Shown: positions 42,216 to 56,129 of the stretch, one piece after another
Layout: every line of letters starts with the position of its first letter
How positions within the stretch are numbered: position 1 is the stretch's first letter
Source of the DNA: Dipteris shenzhenensis
Taxonomy: Eukaryota; Polypodiophyta; Polypodiopsida; Gleicheniales
Length of the DNA: 64,000 nucleotides
Assembly (NCBI GenBank): GCA_047967505.1
Contig: CM106539.1
Direction: 5' to 3' (one strand)
Position numbers and translations under genes: made by a program
Notes under the pieces: generated by a model
Database searches by the model: none
What the model was told of the DNA's origin: nothing
The model's input: only the letters and a program-made list of their open reading frames with translations

Positions 42216-43519
42216 CCCCCCTCCTCCCGAAATGAACCAATCTCATGATTGCAAATTTTCTCTATGAAGCTATTATAACCTAGGTTGGATGTCTCATTGA
42301 ATTGGTAAGTGATCAAGGACAACATTTCTTCAATGAATATGGCGTTGGAGCATTTAACACAAAGGCACAAAATTATCCATGTCAACAACTATGTACTTTA
42401 CCTTGAGACTAATTAGCAAGCCAAAATCAATTGGTAAAAAAATTTGTTGGTCATTATGCAAAATTTTCTATTTGTGGAAGTAAATCTTATAAGCCATTAA
42501 GTGTGTATAATTGTTTCTTGGTCAAATTCTGGTAGGATGCCATTGTGTGTGCAAATTATGTTTTGAATGTCACCAACTAGGGCATTAAATAAAAGTTCTT
42601 AATTGCTTAAAAGACTACTTCCATATCAATTAGTAAATTAATCATTAAGGTCACAAGAAGTGTAAGTTGACATTATGCACGCTTTCGGAACTAGCTCCAT
42701 TGATTATCAAGAATGTTGTTAATCTGAATCTATTGCAAAAGGAAATAGTGTGACAAGAATACCAAGTTTGCTTCACATTACTAAAAGGAAAATGACAAGA
42801 CAAAACTAAATCTAAGGAACTCACATTAACGAGCAAACAAAAAGGGCCGATTTGTTGTGCTACTCCCTTGAACATTATGTTCTTGACCAACACACTAGAT
42901 GAGTAGATTGGCTACACCTTGCAAATCTTAGACATTAAATCTTCCGATGTAGGATTTTCCTATACAATATAATTAAAATGTACACTAACAGCATAGACCA
43001 TGGGACTCTTGCAAATTTGAGATTACCGGCTTCGCTTTGTGTGCAAAGATTCACCTTCTCAATGGTTGAATATGATCATGTGGAGTGCGATTGTTGGGAA
43101 ATCCTCCAGCCCAGGATAGATTATACAAGTGGAAGAACTCCTTCCCTCTGCTTACGATCCTCACTTCCATATCTTTCGAAAGGGAATTGTGGGAGAAAAT
43201 TCATAGATGGCTTGCTAAAGCACAAATCAATCAGTGCATGGGGTGAATAGTGGCTCTTTTAGGGGACAAACGGCATCTTACTAAAGATCTCTGGAGGTTT
43301 AGGAATGCTCCTGTCTTTCATTGTATAAGGCCCCCGTCAGTTTTTTTTTCATGTAGTCTAGGTTAACACAATAGATACTTGGGATTATTTTAGTCACGTG
43401 CATCAAGTTTTCAAACTTGCGATGATAGCACTTAGGGGATTCATGTACCTGCAACTGGGTTCCTCTCTTTTCATAGTTTAGGGGATTCGTGTAACTGCAA
43501 CTGGTTTCCTTTCTTTCCA
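42216..43519. other. gene-less stretch
   Basis: AT-rich. Minus-strand ORFs near 42191-42388 and 42651-42893 and a plus ORF at 42978-43250 have no recognised content. Confidence 0.4.
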
Positions 43520-43550
<31 letters not shown>

Positions 43551-43561
43551 AGAGAGAGAGA

Positions 43562-43629
<68 letters not shown>

Positions 43630-43830
43630 ACCAAAATCGAAGGGGGACACTTGGCAAGAAACTGTATGGGACAGCTTTTTACAAAGGTATTAGTACATCG
43701 CACCTGGGAAGACAATGCTCAAAAACTGGTAGGGAACTCCCTCCTTCCAGCACTAGGATGGAGTTCATACACTAGGATGGGTTCATATACATTTAAATTC
43801 TGCTGGGTACATAATCTTACTACTGAAACT

Positions 43831-43895
<65 letters not shown>

Positions 43896-44090
43896 ACCAA
43901 AATAGAAGGGGAGCATTTGGAAAGAATATGTATGGAACAACTTTTTACAAAAGTGTTGGTATATGCTGCCTGGAAGGCAAGCTCAAAAGCTGGTAAACCT
44001 CCTCCTTCCAGCACTAGGATGGGTTCATATGCATTTACATTCTGCTGGTAGATGACCTTACTACTGAAACTTCTCTCCAGTTGACTAAGG
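43520..44090 (+). repeat. about 300-bp tandem duplication with TG/GA microsatellites
   Basis: Each unit is a (TG)n tract, then (GA)n, then a segment starting gaaccaaaat(c/a)gaaggggg and ending cttactactgaaactt (units from 43520 and 43835). Unit 1 has an extra TG/GA block and a short duplicated cactaggatgg. Thr-His and Val-Cys ORFs across it are microsatellite artefacts. Confidence 0.85.
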
Positions 44091-45784
44091 CAGGTAAGTT
44101 CACAAAGTTCAATGTTCCTTATTCTCAATTCTCGTTTCGAAAAACATAGTACAATCCTTGATCAAGTATCAGGGTTTCCCTGAGGATGATGGCAGAGACC
44201 ATTACATAACAACACTAGTTGACAATGACAGACCAGATGCCCACAATCATTGTGATCTAAACCTAGATGTATTCAAGATACAATTCAGAGACTTCTTGGT
44301 TGATGATTTGATGATCTTTAAAGCAAGCTTTCCTTTGTTGTCCTGCTGCCACTTGTGGCTATAACAAAGAAGAGGGAACATTATTGTTCTTTACCTTTAA
44401 GGTTTATCCGCTACTTAACTGCACTCATTCAGAAGTACTTGCTTGTAGTTGTTCTTCAAGCTCATTTGTTTAAAAAATACAATGCGGGAATGTTGCTAGT
44501 GCAACAATCCATTGCATTACTTCCAATACGAAATAATAAGCCTCTGCCCTGCATATGACAATCTAAGAGCACTTTCCAAATATTCCTAGACTTAGCTATG
44601 GAAAATGCCCTTGAGAACGACAAAACCTAGCCATAGATGGTAACCCATTAGCTCTTACCCATTGCCTTCCACGTAGGACTTACATTCCAACATTCCTCAA
44701 AACCTTGCTACCCCACTTGGGAATTTATGCCACGCTTGGTTTGTGGACTCAGTCAACCTCGCATGAGAGCTTGGAGCAGACCCTGGTTACAGGTTTTGTC
44801 CATAAATGGCACTTATGTTATTGCTTTCATGAATTCAGTCTATAAAGTCTTGCAGTCCATGTCTTTTTTAATACACAACACTTTTCGAGTCCACATCCAC
44901 TCACAAGCTGGCAGCTTGATGAGAATTCCTTAGTAGAGCTTTGTAGCAAGCCTCATGATCATTAACAATTCACATAGATGATCCTAGGCAGGGAAAAAAT
45001 TAGGGGCGAATATACCCAAGGGTAAATTTGGAGACCTCTCCAAGTTGTCTGAGCTAATTTTTAGCGCTCCAAATTTGATAAATTGCCCAAAAACACACAT
45101 GGGCTAATCTTTAGAACTTTTTTGAATATTTTCAGCCTCAAAATGGTAGGACTGGGCTAATACTTAAAGCTCTGCGTGGAAAATATTTGCCCATTAACCT
45201 TCACTTTCATAACTGATATCCCTCCTTAAGTTTTATCCTGATCCTAGCAAGAGAATGCCTCTACACTCATGTTGTACAACCATGGCTACTACAAAAAATC
45301 TACAACATCAAGGACAGATTGCCCACATCTGCGGCCTACATTCTTGCATCTCAGCATTCCTGCATCAAACTACTTAATCACCCTATCGACAAAAAACCCA
45401 CCCTATCAACACACATCCCTGATGAATGCTAGAGGGTTTTCTACAGACTTAAACGAGCGCAAAATAACAGCCTTAACATAACCAACATCGCTTTCCCATT
45501 CACACCCCTGAAAAAGATGACTCTCCCATCAAAGTGACCCATTATTCCACACTCATTTCAATGGCCATGGCAAATGGCTATCTCAAACCAGCACACAAGA
45601 TGACAATTCTGGCTGTTACAACAAAGGCTATATAAATGTGTAGACTCTGCTCAACCAGGAAAACAGCAAAATTCCCACTGTAGGGGAATCGAAAAGGTAT
45701 CGACGAAACAAGCTAGGACGTCCAATTCACCAAATAAGCCACCACATTCTTCTCAGTGCAGAATTAGTCTAAATAAAACTGTTT
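44091..45784. other. stretch without an assignable gene
   Basis: Downstream flank of the uS10 gene. One plus ORF (44158-44364) is acidic (GFPEDDGRDHYI) but unrecognised. No repeat or RNA gene seen. Confidence 0.4.
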
Positions 45785-46453
<669 letters not shown>

Positions 46454-46813
46454 ATTTCTGCCAAGTTCACACAATGATGCGATAATCGCAGCGAAACAAC
46501 GCAAGCGATGCAACCGGCACGCGCTTGAAAGAAATAACTTTGATGAAAAAGGAGATGCTACATTGGGAGCAGAATCAGATACTGAGCAATGAGACGTCTT
46601 GATCTGCTGCACATAGACAGGGAAAAAAAGAATCCAAGAAAGCAAATTCGAGATGATAAATCAAAGGAACAGACCTGGATAGGAACGAAAGCGCTGTCCC
46701 CCGAGACAGACACCAGCTGCAGCCGGCCGCTTGCTGAGGGGATGGATTTTGCTCGAAGCAGCAAATGGCGGAATGCTTGGAATCCCTGGGCTGGAGTCAT
46801 AAAGCGGGAGGAA

Positions 46814-46860
46814 TTAGGGTTTCAGTATAAAGCGTCTTCACACCTGGTCTTTAATGGGCT
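46814..46860 (-). promoter_or_regulatory. telo-box and site II motif upstream of uS10
   Basis: The minus strand carries AAACCCTAA (46822-46814), the plant telo-box. A TGGGCT site II-type motif is at 46855-46860, with a second at 46787-46792. Established knowledge: this pair is typical of promoters of plant ribosomal-protein and growth-related genes. Position about 360 bp upstream of the ATG is compatible with a 5' UTR that contains an intron. The transcription start itself is not determined. Confidence 0.7.
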
Positions 46861-47339
46861 ACACTTTTTTGCTCTTTTTTCCCTCACCATCGCTCTAACC
46901 TCAGATCAGTGCACACACGGACTGGTCGAACACACACCCACACGGCACTCACACAGAGATGCTACCGTAGGCTACACTTTTTTAACCCCTCGTTTTTTTT
47001 ACGAGGGGGGAGGGATTCAAACGCAAGCAGCCAGCTCAAGCCTGCAAATGCCCATTTGAGTGCCACTACCTTGATTATCTGGGGTACATCGCAACCAGCC
47101 CGAAGCATAGATGATGAGTCATGCCTCCCCCGTTCCCCTCGGCTATTGTTGTGCCTTCCTATGAAAAACCTATTTAACATAGTATCTTTTCGATTGAGCT
47201 CCATTAACCTGAGTCTTAAACAATGCACCATCGGGACACCATCAAGATTTGCTAAGTGTATTGATCCATTACGATACATATGCACCAGTTTTAGCTTACG
47301 AGGGTGCTTGATATACCTACTGTCATAGAACAAACCAAA
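46861..47339. other. upstream flank of uS10
   Basis: Likely promoter-distal sequence. Contains cacacac-rich and T-rich stretches. Overlapping ORFs on both strands have no recognised content. Confidence 0.35.
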
Positions 47340-48030
47340 TGTCCTTCTTTAAAAGGTCTTTACTTTATCCTTCAAGTGTCTATCATATCACTCTTTCCTT
47401 TGACTTTACATAACCTCTCTTGCTTCAAAGCCATATGTTTGCTCTCATTAAAACTATTGAGCTACATCAACCTCTCCTTAAAAGAATCCTCCATTCCCAA
47501 CTTTTGCTATACCACCACTTAGAATGCCTCTAACTTCAACTCTATGGCTAACATTGCCTCTTGACCATACACTAATGAAAATGGAGTGACATTCATGGTA
47601 ACCTTGTGAGTTATATGGTAGGCTCACAGTGTTGAGTGTAATTTCCTATCCCAATTTGTCCAATCCATTATACAAATCTTAGCGAACACGTCACAAATGA
47701 TCTTGTTAATTCTTCTACCTTACCATTGCATTTAGGATTCTAAGGTTTATATTTTGAAATACGTGTCAATAATAATTCGAATTGCCTCATTCAGAAAATG
47801 AGTCCACAGTCCAACACTAATTCAAGAGGACAATTGTATCTTACAATGATGTTCTCATATGAAAAGACAGCTACATTCTCTACATTGTCTACCCAAAACG
47901 CTCAAGCCTCTACCCACTTAGTGACATAGTCTACAGCCATTAATCTGTACTTAGTTGTGGGCCCCTTTAGTTAGCAGAGCCATACTATTATGAGGTACCC
48001 ATACACTAACATACATCACATTTCCATGCA
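47340..48030 (-). pseudogene. Ty3/gypsy integrase fragment (gypsy-8)
   Basis: The minus strand reads KYRLMAVDYVTKWVEA, the catalytic-core start of non-chromoviral plant gypsy integrase. It continues with ENIIVRYNCPLELVLDCGLIF (second Asp block) and MRQFELLLTRISKYKP, then NPKCNGKVEELTRSF (Glu block, where N-G-K-V-E corresponds to the usual N-G-Q-A-E). Stops and shifts throughout. Confidence 0.7.
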
Positions 48031-48510
48031 TAAGTCTTGCAAAATGAAAACACTTTAGGCCACCAAAAAGTAGCCTTTAATACTTTTTCAACCAATAGCT
48101 AAGCTAGCAAAATGGCCCCCACATATATCATGCTGGCAACCATGGATGGTCATGAAAACTAAGAATACCCCTAAGCAAGGTATAAGACATAGCCTCTTAT
48201 TCTCATTCCCTCTATTAAGCAAGAGTTAATCCTTCATGAAATAGTCCTTGACTCAAATAATCTAAAAATGCTAAAATACCACCGCATCAACTAAAAATGT
48301 CAAAATAACGCTCATGTACCATATCAACTAAAAACAAAGAAGCATTGAGAAAATCATCACACACCTCCTCCATCATTAACATCCTTAATCCTAGATGGGT
48401 GGTTAGCTGAAAGGGGTAACTTTCATGTTCAACACCACTCTAAATTAGAACTCTTGCATACTAAAAGCCAATTAATAACCCTCCCTATTCAAGAAAGTTT
48501 TAAGATTAGG

Positions 48511-48511
<1 letters not shown>
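48031..48511. other. gene-less stretch
   Basis: Possible continuation of the decayed gypsy element on the minus strand, but no motif is secure. Confidence 0.3.

Positions 48512-48560
<49 letters not shown>
48512..48560 (+). repeat. CT microsatellite
   Basis: An uninterrupted (CT)n of about 48 bases followed by a C-rich and (TG)n stretch. Confidence 0.95.
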
Positions 48561-48562
<2 letters not shown>

Positions 48563-49489
48563 CACCCCCTGTGTATGTGTGTGTTTACAATACATATGCA
48601 AACCAATTCTCTATGCTGTTGAACTTTAATTCAACATATTGATTCAATACAAATCCTATTCTAAGCATTACTTTGTAAAACAAGATAATGCTTCAAATTG
48701 TCATGCGATATTTCAATCAATTGGTAAATTTGTTTTTCTAGTACAGTCTTTATAGAAAATTCCAAAAATATAAACATCAATTGAAATAATGTTGCTGATA
48801 TAAATGCCCCAGTATACTCGTTGAACTTTGTGAATTTGTCATCCTTAATTGAAGATTGAAGGACAGATTCTAACTTGCCACTATCCAACATAACATTTTG
48901 ATAGAACAATAGATGTTACGAAAGGTTTAGTACGCATCTCCCTAGTTGTTATCCATGTCGCAATTAAGTATAACAAAATTCACACTTAACTATGTTTTGT
49001 CTAGTGTACATCCATTTTTTTTTCACTTGTCATGTGTTTTGACATTACAATGAAATATTACCAGTAGGTATATCCCATTCTGAGGTCATCGAGTGTACCT
49101 TGTCCAATGCCATTTTGTTGTTTTACTTTGACTTGTTGATGACTCTAATGTCATCAATGGATATAGTGTATTTTCCAATATGACAACATATTTCATGTTT
49201 AGTAAATGTTTGAATGTCAAAAATCTTAAAAGCTCATGTTTTATCATGGCTTACAGGGCATAGTCTATCACTTTTGGTTGATCAAAAAACATTTCTGTAC
49301 TTAATTACCCATGAATGGAAATGGCATCCATTGATACATACACACACACACATTATAACACACTAAATCTATGACTATCAAAACATAAATATAAATATAT
49401 ATAAACAAATAAACAAACATATATATATGTCCACTACCATTTGATCTACTTTAAACAAATGAAGGCGACAAACATGAACTGCCATGGGA
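48561..49489. other. gene-less AT-rich stretch
   Basis: Contains acacac and atatat runs (about 49338-49425) and no supported gene. It should hold the 5' part (LTR, primer site, leader) of the following gypsy element, but no clear primer site was found. Confidence 0.35.
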
Positions 49490-50850
49490 TCTTCTCTAGC
49501 TTGAAAACCTTGGGGACGAGGTAGCAATAGGCTTTGAACAAGCAACAGAAGATATAGTTGCAGACAACAACGATAGAGAAGAAGAACTGGACAAAGATTA
49601 TGAAGAGAAAGAAGAATACTCGGATGAAGACTTTGAAACAAGAGAACACAACTCAGACAAAAGATCCAAAGGAAAAGAACCAGTTTCAGACAAGAGATTC
49701 AAAGGAAAAGAACCAATTTTAGACAAAAGATCCGAAGAAAAAGAAGCAGTTCAGGACAAAAGATCCGAAGATAGAGACAAATTTGGACGAAAGACTCGAT
49801 GAAGAAAGCAAATTGAATTTGGACGCAGAATCCAACCAAGACGAAGAGAATCAAGCTTTTCATACTTTACCAAACAATCTAAGGAGCTTCAATACAAATT
49901 CACCACTACCATCAACTGTAAGTCCACCAACACAAAGGCCGAATGCACCAGCCTACCTAATGGCGCACCCATAGGTAGCAAATTTAAAATGTAAATTTTT
50001 TGAGTTTCATGGTAAAGATAAAGAAGATCCAGACAGGCATGTTGCACAATTTGAAACTTGGTGGCAAGCCAATAGTCTCGACACCTTGTTTGGGGATCCA
50101 GAAAAATTGCAATAGTTCATGGGCACACTAGGTGGAAAAGCTATGCAGTGGTTTTACCTGTATGGAGTGGGAAATTTTGCCACTTATAATGACTTAAAGA
50201 CATAGTTTGTGGAGAGATTTTGAAAAGAGAAAACCCCAGTGATGTAGAAGAAAGCTAAGGCAATTGAAACAAAAGAAGCTATCTTTTGAAGACTATGCCT
50301 AGCAATTTTTAAATCTAAATGCATGACTGGATGCAACAGAAAGACCAACCACTAAAACAATGGCGGAATACTTTTGCAAGGGACTAAAATAAGAAATTTG
50401 CAATTTGGTTGGGGGTCTCATACTGCCAGAAGGAGCAAATGGGTTTAATACCCTTGTTGATGCAGCCAAAAGTGCTAAAAGACACATAGGAACAATTAAG
50501 AAGAAAAAGAAGAAATCCAAGGTGGAATGCGATGAAGATTTCAAAAAAGATTTAGATGAATCAGAGAGTGAATCGAAATCCGAATCCATATTGAGCATGA
50601 ATGAGTCCAAAAGTGATTCACAAACTGACTCAAAGCAGAAAAAGAAGGCAGCAAAGAAAGCCAAAAAGGAAGATGAAGAAAGAAAAGCAGAAGTCAAAAA
50701 AGACTCCTTCAACCTTTGATTTGGAGAAATTAGTGGATCAAAAGTTAGAAACATTGGTTGTGAATCAGAACCGACCACAATTGCAGTGTGAGATTTGCAG
50801 CAAGAGTCATCCAACTTCAGCATGCTGGTACATGTTACCCTAATGCACGC
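49490..50850 (+). pseudogene. Ty3/gypsy gag of gypsy-9
   Basis: An acidic N-terminal part (DEVAIGFEQATEDIVADNND; EEKEEYSDEDFETREH) is followed by four 11-residue repeats (DKRSKGKEPVS type). After a one-base shift comes DERLDEESKLNLDAES. The capsid region reads FFEFHGKDKEDPDRHVAQFE and TLGGKAMQWFYLYGVG, with stops at probable former Gln and Arg codons. A Lys- and Ser/Glu-rich linker follows (50490-50700), then a knuckle-like CEICSKSHPTSAC at 50789-50827 (C-x2-C-x3-H-x4-C, one residue shorter than the standard spacing). Confidence 0.75.
49656..49787 (+). repeat. 33-bp minisatellite encoding 11-residue repeats
   Basis: Four units start at 49656, 49689, 49722 and 49755, exact 33-bp spacing, encoding DKRSKGKEPVS, DKRFKGKEPIL, DKRSEEKEAVQ and DKRSEDRDKFG. 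In frame with the acidic gag N-terminus. Confidence 0.92.
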
Positions 50851-51960
50851 AACAATCCACAAAACAGTCAGAGAGAACTCCAGTACTAACGGGCGCCAAT
50901 GCGGTAGCCATTGGAGCAAATGCAGCGATCGTTGCACAGCAGCATCAACAACAATAACAAAGAAATTAGGGACAACAAAGGAACTAGAACCAACAAACTA
51001 ATTGGAATCAACAACGATCAGGACAATGTGGCTAATGCCTAGGAACATATGGTCACCATTCGAGACCCAATTGTGCCTTGTGGGTGAAGCACTAGGTTGA
51101 AAGGGGAATTCCAATTGTCCAATAGGCAATCAAGGTCCACCACCACCTCAAGCAACACAACAACCCCCCCAAAAGCTGATGCAGTGTTGATACAAGAACT
51201 GCCAATTCCAATTGTGCGATAGGCAATCAAGGTCCACCACCATCTTAAGCAACTCAACGGCCCCCCCATAAGCTGTTATAGTGTTGATACAAGAACTATT
51301 GAATACACTAAGAGGTGGAGCAGCAGCATACAAGAAGGGTAGTATGACCTGCATGAGTCGTGTGATTGTTCAGAGTGTATCCTAATTGAAACGATACCGG
51401 AAATACCACCGGGCGTGGAAGTCTTGGCAATGACGAGATAAAAAGGACCACTCCAAGAGACACCACAAGCAAAGAAATAAGTCAACAAGAAAGCTCTTAG
51501 ATCGAAGGACCAAGAAGAAGTTCGAATAGCAGCGTTGAAAGAAATCTAGAAGGTATAAGGCAAAGAGGCAAAGATGAGTGTGGCAACTGCTGGATCCATA
51601 GGAACGGACAAATCCAAAACCTAATCCAATCAACAGTCTGCCATTAAGTCCGAAGTCAAGTCCTAGTCACAATCCAATACTAAGTCCAAGAAAGGATTTG
51701 GCTGCTGCAGATCTAAAAAGTAGCCAAGAGTTGGAGAACCAATCAACAATTCAGGAGCAGGGGGTGACTAGCCAAAAGAAGGACAAAGAAAGCCTCTCAG
51801 CCAAATTGTTCCATGCCCTGAAGCAAGTGTCTATAAAGATTACATCAGATCAACTATTGAGTTTGGCTCCCACGTTTTATGAGAATTTCTTTAAGCAACT
51901 ACAAGAGAAAACAAGAGCCAAAAAATAAAATTTTTTAGGTCAATCAGATCACTAGCCATC
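50851..51960 (+). pseudogene. gag-pol spacer of gypsy-9
   Basis: A Gln/Asn/Pro-rich, low-conservation segment between gag and protease. It has a 97-bp tandem duplication (51111-51300) and open stretches such as QVSIKITSDQLLSLAPTFYE (about 51820-51880) that continue toward the protease. Stops are frequent. Confidence 0.5.
51111..51300 (+). repeat. 97-bp tandem duplication
   Basis: Units start ccaattgtccaataggcaat at 51111 and ccaattgtgcgataggcaat at 51208. The repeat includes a c-run and the gtgttgatacaagaact end. Confidence 0.85.
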
Positions 51961-54900
51961 ATTGGAAGAACCACTAGTGTTGCAAGTAGAACCAAATTAT
52001 GTGGACTATAAAGTCCCGGCAATCAAGGTGCATTGTAATGGTCAAGAAATACATGGAACATTGCTAGATGGGGGCTCAGGGGTGAATATCCTCCCGTAGA
52101 GCATGTAAGAAGATGGGTTTAACGGAGATGGATGAAGCACTTTTTCAGGTCAAAATGGCTGATCAAAGACGAGTTCAACCACTAGGTATTGTTCAAACTC
52201 AGCAAATCATAATCCAAGGCATGTCATTTAAAGTGAATTCTGTGGTCCTCTAGATTGAAAAGGGAAATTTCTCCTATCTAATGTTGCTAGGAAGGCCATG
52301 GTTTAAAAAATTCAAGGTGAAACAGGATTGGGGGGCCTCAAAAATCAAAGTCCAAAGCAGGAAAAAGAAACTCTGCTTGGACATGGTCTCAAAGGTGGTA
52401 CTGGAAAAAGAAAATAGACCACTAATTCTGTAGTGTGTCAATATGCTGTCAAAGATGGATAATGATGAGGAGCAAGAATTTTTGGATGTGAATCCACCCA
52501 TAGTGTCACTATTTGAAGTTGATGTAGGCCATATAGCACAGCGATATGCAACTGAAGTGGTAGCAACCTATCAAGTAATGTTGGCAAAACCAGTTGAAGT
52601 CCCAGCAAAGATCCGGGCAAAAAAAGCAAGTCAATACAAAAGCTGAAGAAGATCTGGATGAAGACTCCTCCCAACAAAAATGGGGTGAAGATGTTATTCG
52701 TAGAAGCCTATGAGGAGCAGATGCTAAAAGCAGCAAGGGTAAAAGAAGATGATTTGGAAGAATTGAATTTGGGCACAACAAAAAAATTGCAGATAGTAAA
52801 ATTAAGTGTGCATGTGGAAGGCACTTTCAAAATAGAATTAATGCAATTTAAATATATTTTTTCTTGGGAATACACTGACATGAAGGGCATAGATCCAAGC
52901 CTATGTGTTCACTGCATAAATCTAAAAAAGGTTGTAGTTTTGGTGGTGCAGCAAAGATATCGAATGAATCCAAACTATGCCAAGTTGGTCAAAGAAGACA
53001 TTGATAAATTGCTCAGAGGAGGTTTTATATACCTGGTGGATAAAGTGACATGGATTTCTCCTATAGTCATATTTCCCAAGAAAAATAACAAATTGTGGGT
53101 TTGTGTGTCCTACACAAAATTGAATGCAGCCACTATAACTAACCCCTTTCCTCTACCTTTTTATGACACAATGCTTGATGCAATAGCGAGCCATGAGGCG
53201 TATAGTTTTCTAGATGGATTCGGCAGGATAATCAATTCAGATGGCTGAAGAAGATAAAGACAAAACAACATTTGAAAGAGGCCAAAGAACCCAAAAATGC
53301 CAAAGAAGTCATGAGATTCATTGGGCAAGTAAAATGGCACAATAGGTTCCTCAGGTATTTGTCCTATGTCTATCAACCATTATCAAGATTGGTTAAGCCA
53401 AATGAACAATTTTTTTAGAGTGGAGAGAAACAAAAAGCATTTGATTTACGAAAGAAAATGTTCATAGTAGCACCTATTTTTATTCCACTAGATTGGACCT
53501 AGGAATTTCATGTTTTTGTGGATGCGTCGGACATTGGCATAGGGCAGTATTAATGTAACCTTGAAAAAGGGGTGGTTCTAGCCAGTTTACTATGCCAGCC
53601 ATACCTTGTTACCAGTCGAATGGAACTATTCAACTACTAAAAGGGAAGGCTTGGGTATGATATATGCCTTGCAAAAATTTCGGCACTATCTTTTGGCTAA
53701 CATAGTGATCATTCACGTTGATCACCAAGCATTACTGTATTTGGTCAATAAGCCACAACCATATGGAAGGGTATCAAGATGGATTCTACTCTTACAAGAA
53801 TTCAATTATAGAATTGTGCACACTCTAAGAAGACAACACCTCATTGCAGATTACCTTAGCAGATTGGAGTCTAGGGAACACCCAAGACAAGGAATTCTGG
53901 ATGACCTATCAGATGCGTCTTTGTTCCAAGTGGAAGCCATTTGTGGAACAAATTGGTATGACACAATGTTGCAATTTCTGACAAATGGAGTGTTTCTTGA
54001 GAGTTTCACAAGAGATTAGAGGCATAGAATCACTCTTAAAACTAGACCATCCATGATTATCATAGGAGCATTGTATAAAAGAGGAATAGATCAAATACTC
54101 CAATGATGTGTCCCAAACCATGAGCAGCATGCAATTTTGTAGGAAGCCCATCAAGGAAGATCGGGTGGTCATTTTGCGGGGGATGTGACAGCAAAAGAGT
54201 TTTTTACTGGATTGTGGTGGCCAATAGTACTTAAGAATTCACAAGAATTTTTAAAGAAATGCTGGTAGTGTCAAAGAGATGGGCAACCATCAAATGCTAA
54301 TAGATTGCCATCGAACCCAATTTTACCACTGGAGCCATTTCAAAAATGAGGTCTAGATTTTGTGGGACCATTCAAACCAGCTGCAAAAAACACTTGGAAT
54401 AAATATATTTTGGTAGCCACAGATTATTTTACTAAGTGGGTATAAGCACAAGCTTTGCATGACAATTCATCGGATAGTACTGCAAAGCTCCTATACCACA
54501 ATATCATTACACGGTTTAGATGTCCAAGAGAGTTAGTATCAAATCAAGGAGGACACTTCCTAAATAGAACCATTAAAAAACTGATAAAAGTTCACATGAA
54601 TGTTCATAAAATTGTATCAACACACCATCCACAAGTAGCCTGATAGGCAGAAAGTTATAATAAAATCATGAAGCAAATTCTAAAATTAACAGTTTTGGAA
54701 AACAGAATGGACTAGGACACAAATTTGGATTCAGCATTGTGGGCATTCTAATAGAATTCAAGGTGAGCATGGGAATGACACCCTTTAAGTTGGTCTATGG
54801 AGTTGAGGCAGTAATACCCATGAAATTTGTGACCACTAGTTTATGGGTCTCACCAGAGAAGCTAAGCATGGAGGAGTTAGTGGAATTCCAACGATAGCAA

Positions 54901-55282
54901 TTGAATCAATTGGAAGAAGATCGACTTGAAAGTTGGCATACTGCACAAGTCATCCAAGAGCGAAGAAAATGAAATTTAAATTATTCAAGGAAGGAGATTG
55001 GTATTGATGTTTAATACAAAATCGGGGAAGTTCCCTGGAAAATTGAAGTTGAAACCTGATGGACCATTCAAAATTGTGAAGGATTTAGGCCAAGGAACAT
55101 TTCGACTGGCTGATATGCATGGTCATATATCAATGAAACAATGTGTTCTGATTGAAGCCATTTGTTGGATTGAGGAACAAGTATTATTCAACTTCAGACC
55201 AGTTGGTTTGACATTGGACTTTGAAAGATCCAACGATCGGGTACATTGGGCCTTTAAAAAGGGAAATCATGCAAGGAAGTGA
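51961..55282 (+). pseudogene. Ty3/gypsy pol of gypsy-9 (non-chromoviral), dead
   Basis: Protease: IKVHCNGQEIHGTLLDGGSG then VNILP. RT starts about 52860 (FKYIFSWEYTDMKGIDPSL, RYRMNPNYAKLVKEDIDKLL, FPKKNNKLWVCVSYTKLN) and reaches SFLDGFG. The palm and YxDD box are then deleted and sequence resumes at EPKNAKEVMRFIGQVKWHNR. RNase H: FHVFVDASDIGIG, LLPVEWNYSTTKREGLGMIY, HVDHQALLYLVNKP. Integrase: FAGDVTAKEFFTGLWWP zinc region, [10 protein letters not shown] (first Asp), [26 protein letters not shown] with Asn where the second catalytic Asp belongs, and AESYNK (Glu). The C-terminus has a GPF-type module (LKPDGPFKIVKDLGQGTFRL) and no chromodomain, so it belongs with plant Tat/Athila-like or related lineages. 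It ends at 55282. Confidence 0.88.
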
Positions 55283-56120
55283 TGACAGTGATACTTCACA
55301 CGTGTAGGTGAATCAACACATGCAAAAATCAGCATTTCACTTTGTTCACAACAGTCATTCCGAATTTCCCATCATCCCATGCCTACTTCAACTATAAAAA
55401 AATCATCCTTTCTATTCCCATCAACTTTCCAGCATGTGGACCAATCTCAAATGTGTTGCTGAAGAGCACATAGTAGGTGAAGGAGCCACAAGCAGTTCAT
55501 CCAGCTTACAAGTGATGGCAACTTCATACAATCCATCAACATGCAAGAGGAAGGGGCCACAAGCATCACAATGGTCACTTCCTAGTCAAGTGAGCACTAA
55601 CATGGACAACAAAGCAATGGAGTCATTGTGACCCATGAAGAAAAGGTCAGTATACACTTCTAGTTGTAATTTTCAAGACTTTAAACACGATTTGGATACA
55701 ACTAACCCCCAAAACATTACATAGTTGCATAAGATGGGACCGCATGAGTATTATCATCTTCCATGGTGGGAATGGGTAATGAATATGGAGGCCCAAATTG
55801 ACCATGTGAGGGACACAAAAGGAATGCTAACACTAGAATTGCTAGTATAATAGTTGAGTTGGTAGCTAGAGCTTTCAAATTACTGTTTATTCTAAATGCA
55901 CCAACAAACACCACATGCAAAGAGGCCAACTCCTATGGATATAACTAATAAGACACGTAATCTAATAGAGCTTGCGACACATACCATATAGGAGAAACTC
56001 TAGGATGATGCAAGCACATGCTAAAGGAAGGCGACAGATGTACCTACTAGGCAACCAATGATTGAGTTGCACAAACTAGGAACCAACAGATGCCATAGAT
56101 CCCCCAAATTGCACAATACT
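55283..56120. other. gene-less stretch after gypsy-9
   Basis: Expected to contain the 3' end of gypsy-9, but no polypurine tract or LTR start was secure. Short ORFs (55434-55631 plus; 55717-55929 minus) are unrecognised. Confidence 0.35.
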
Positions 56121-56129
56121 TGGAAATTG

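Noticed and set aside
43299-44128. ORFs with Thr-His or Val-Cys runs
   Set aside because: Translations of TG/GA microsatellites within a tandem duplication.
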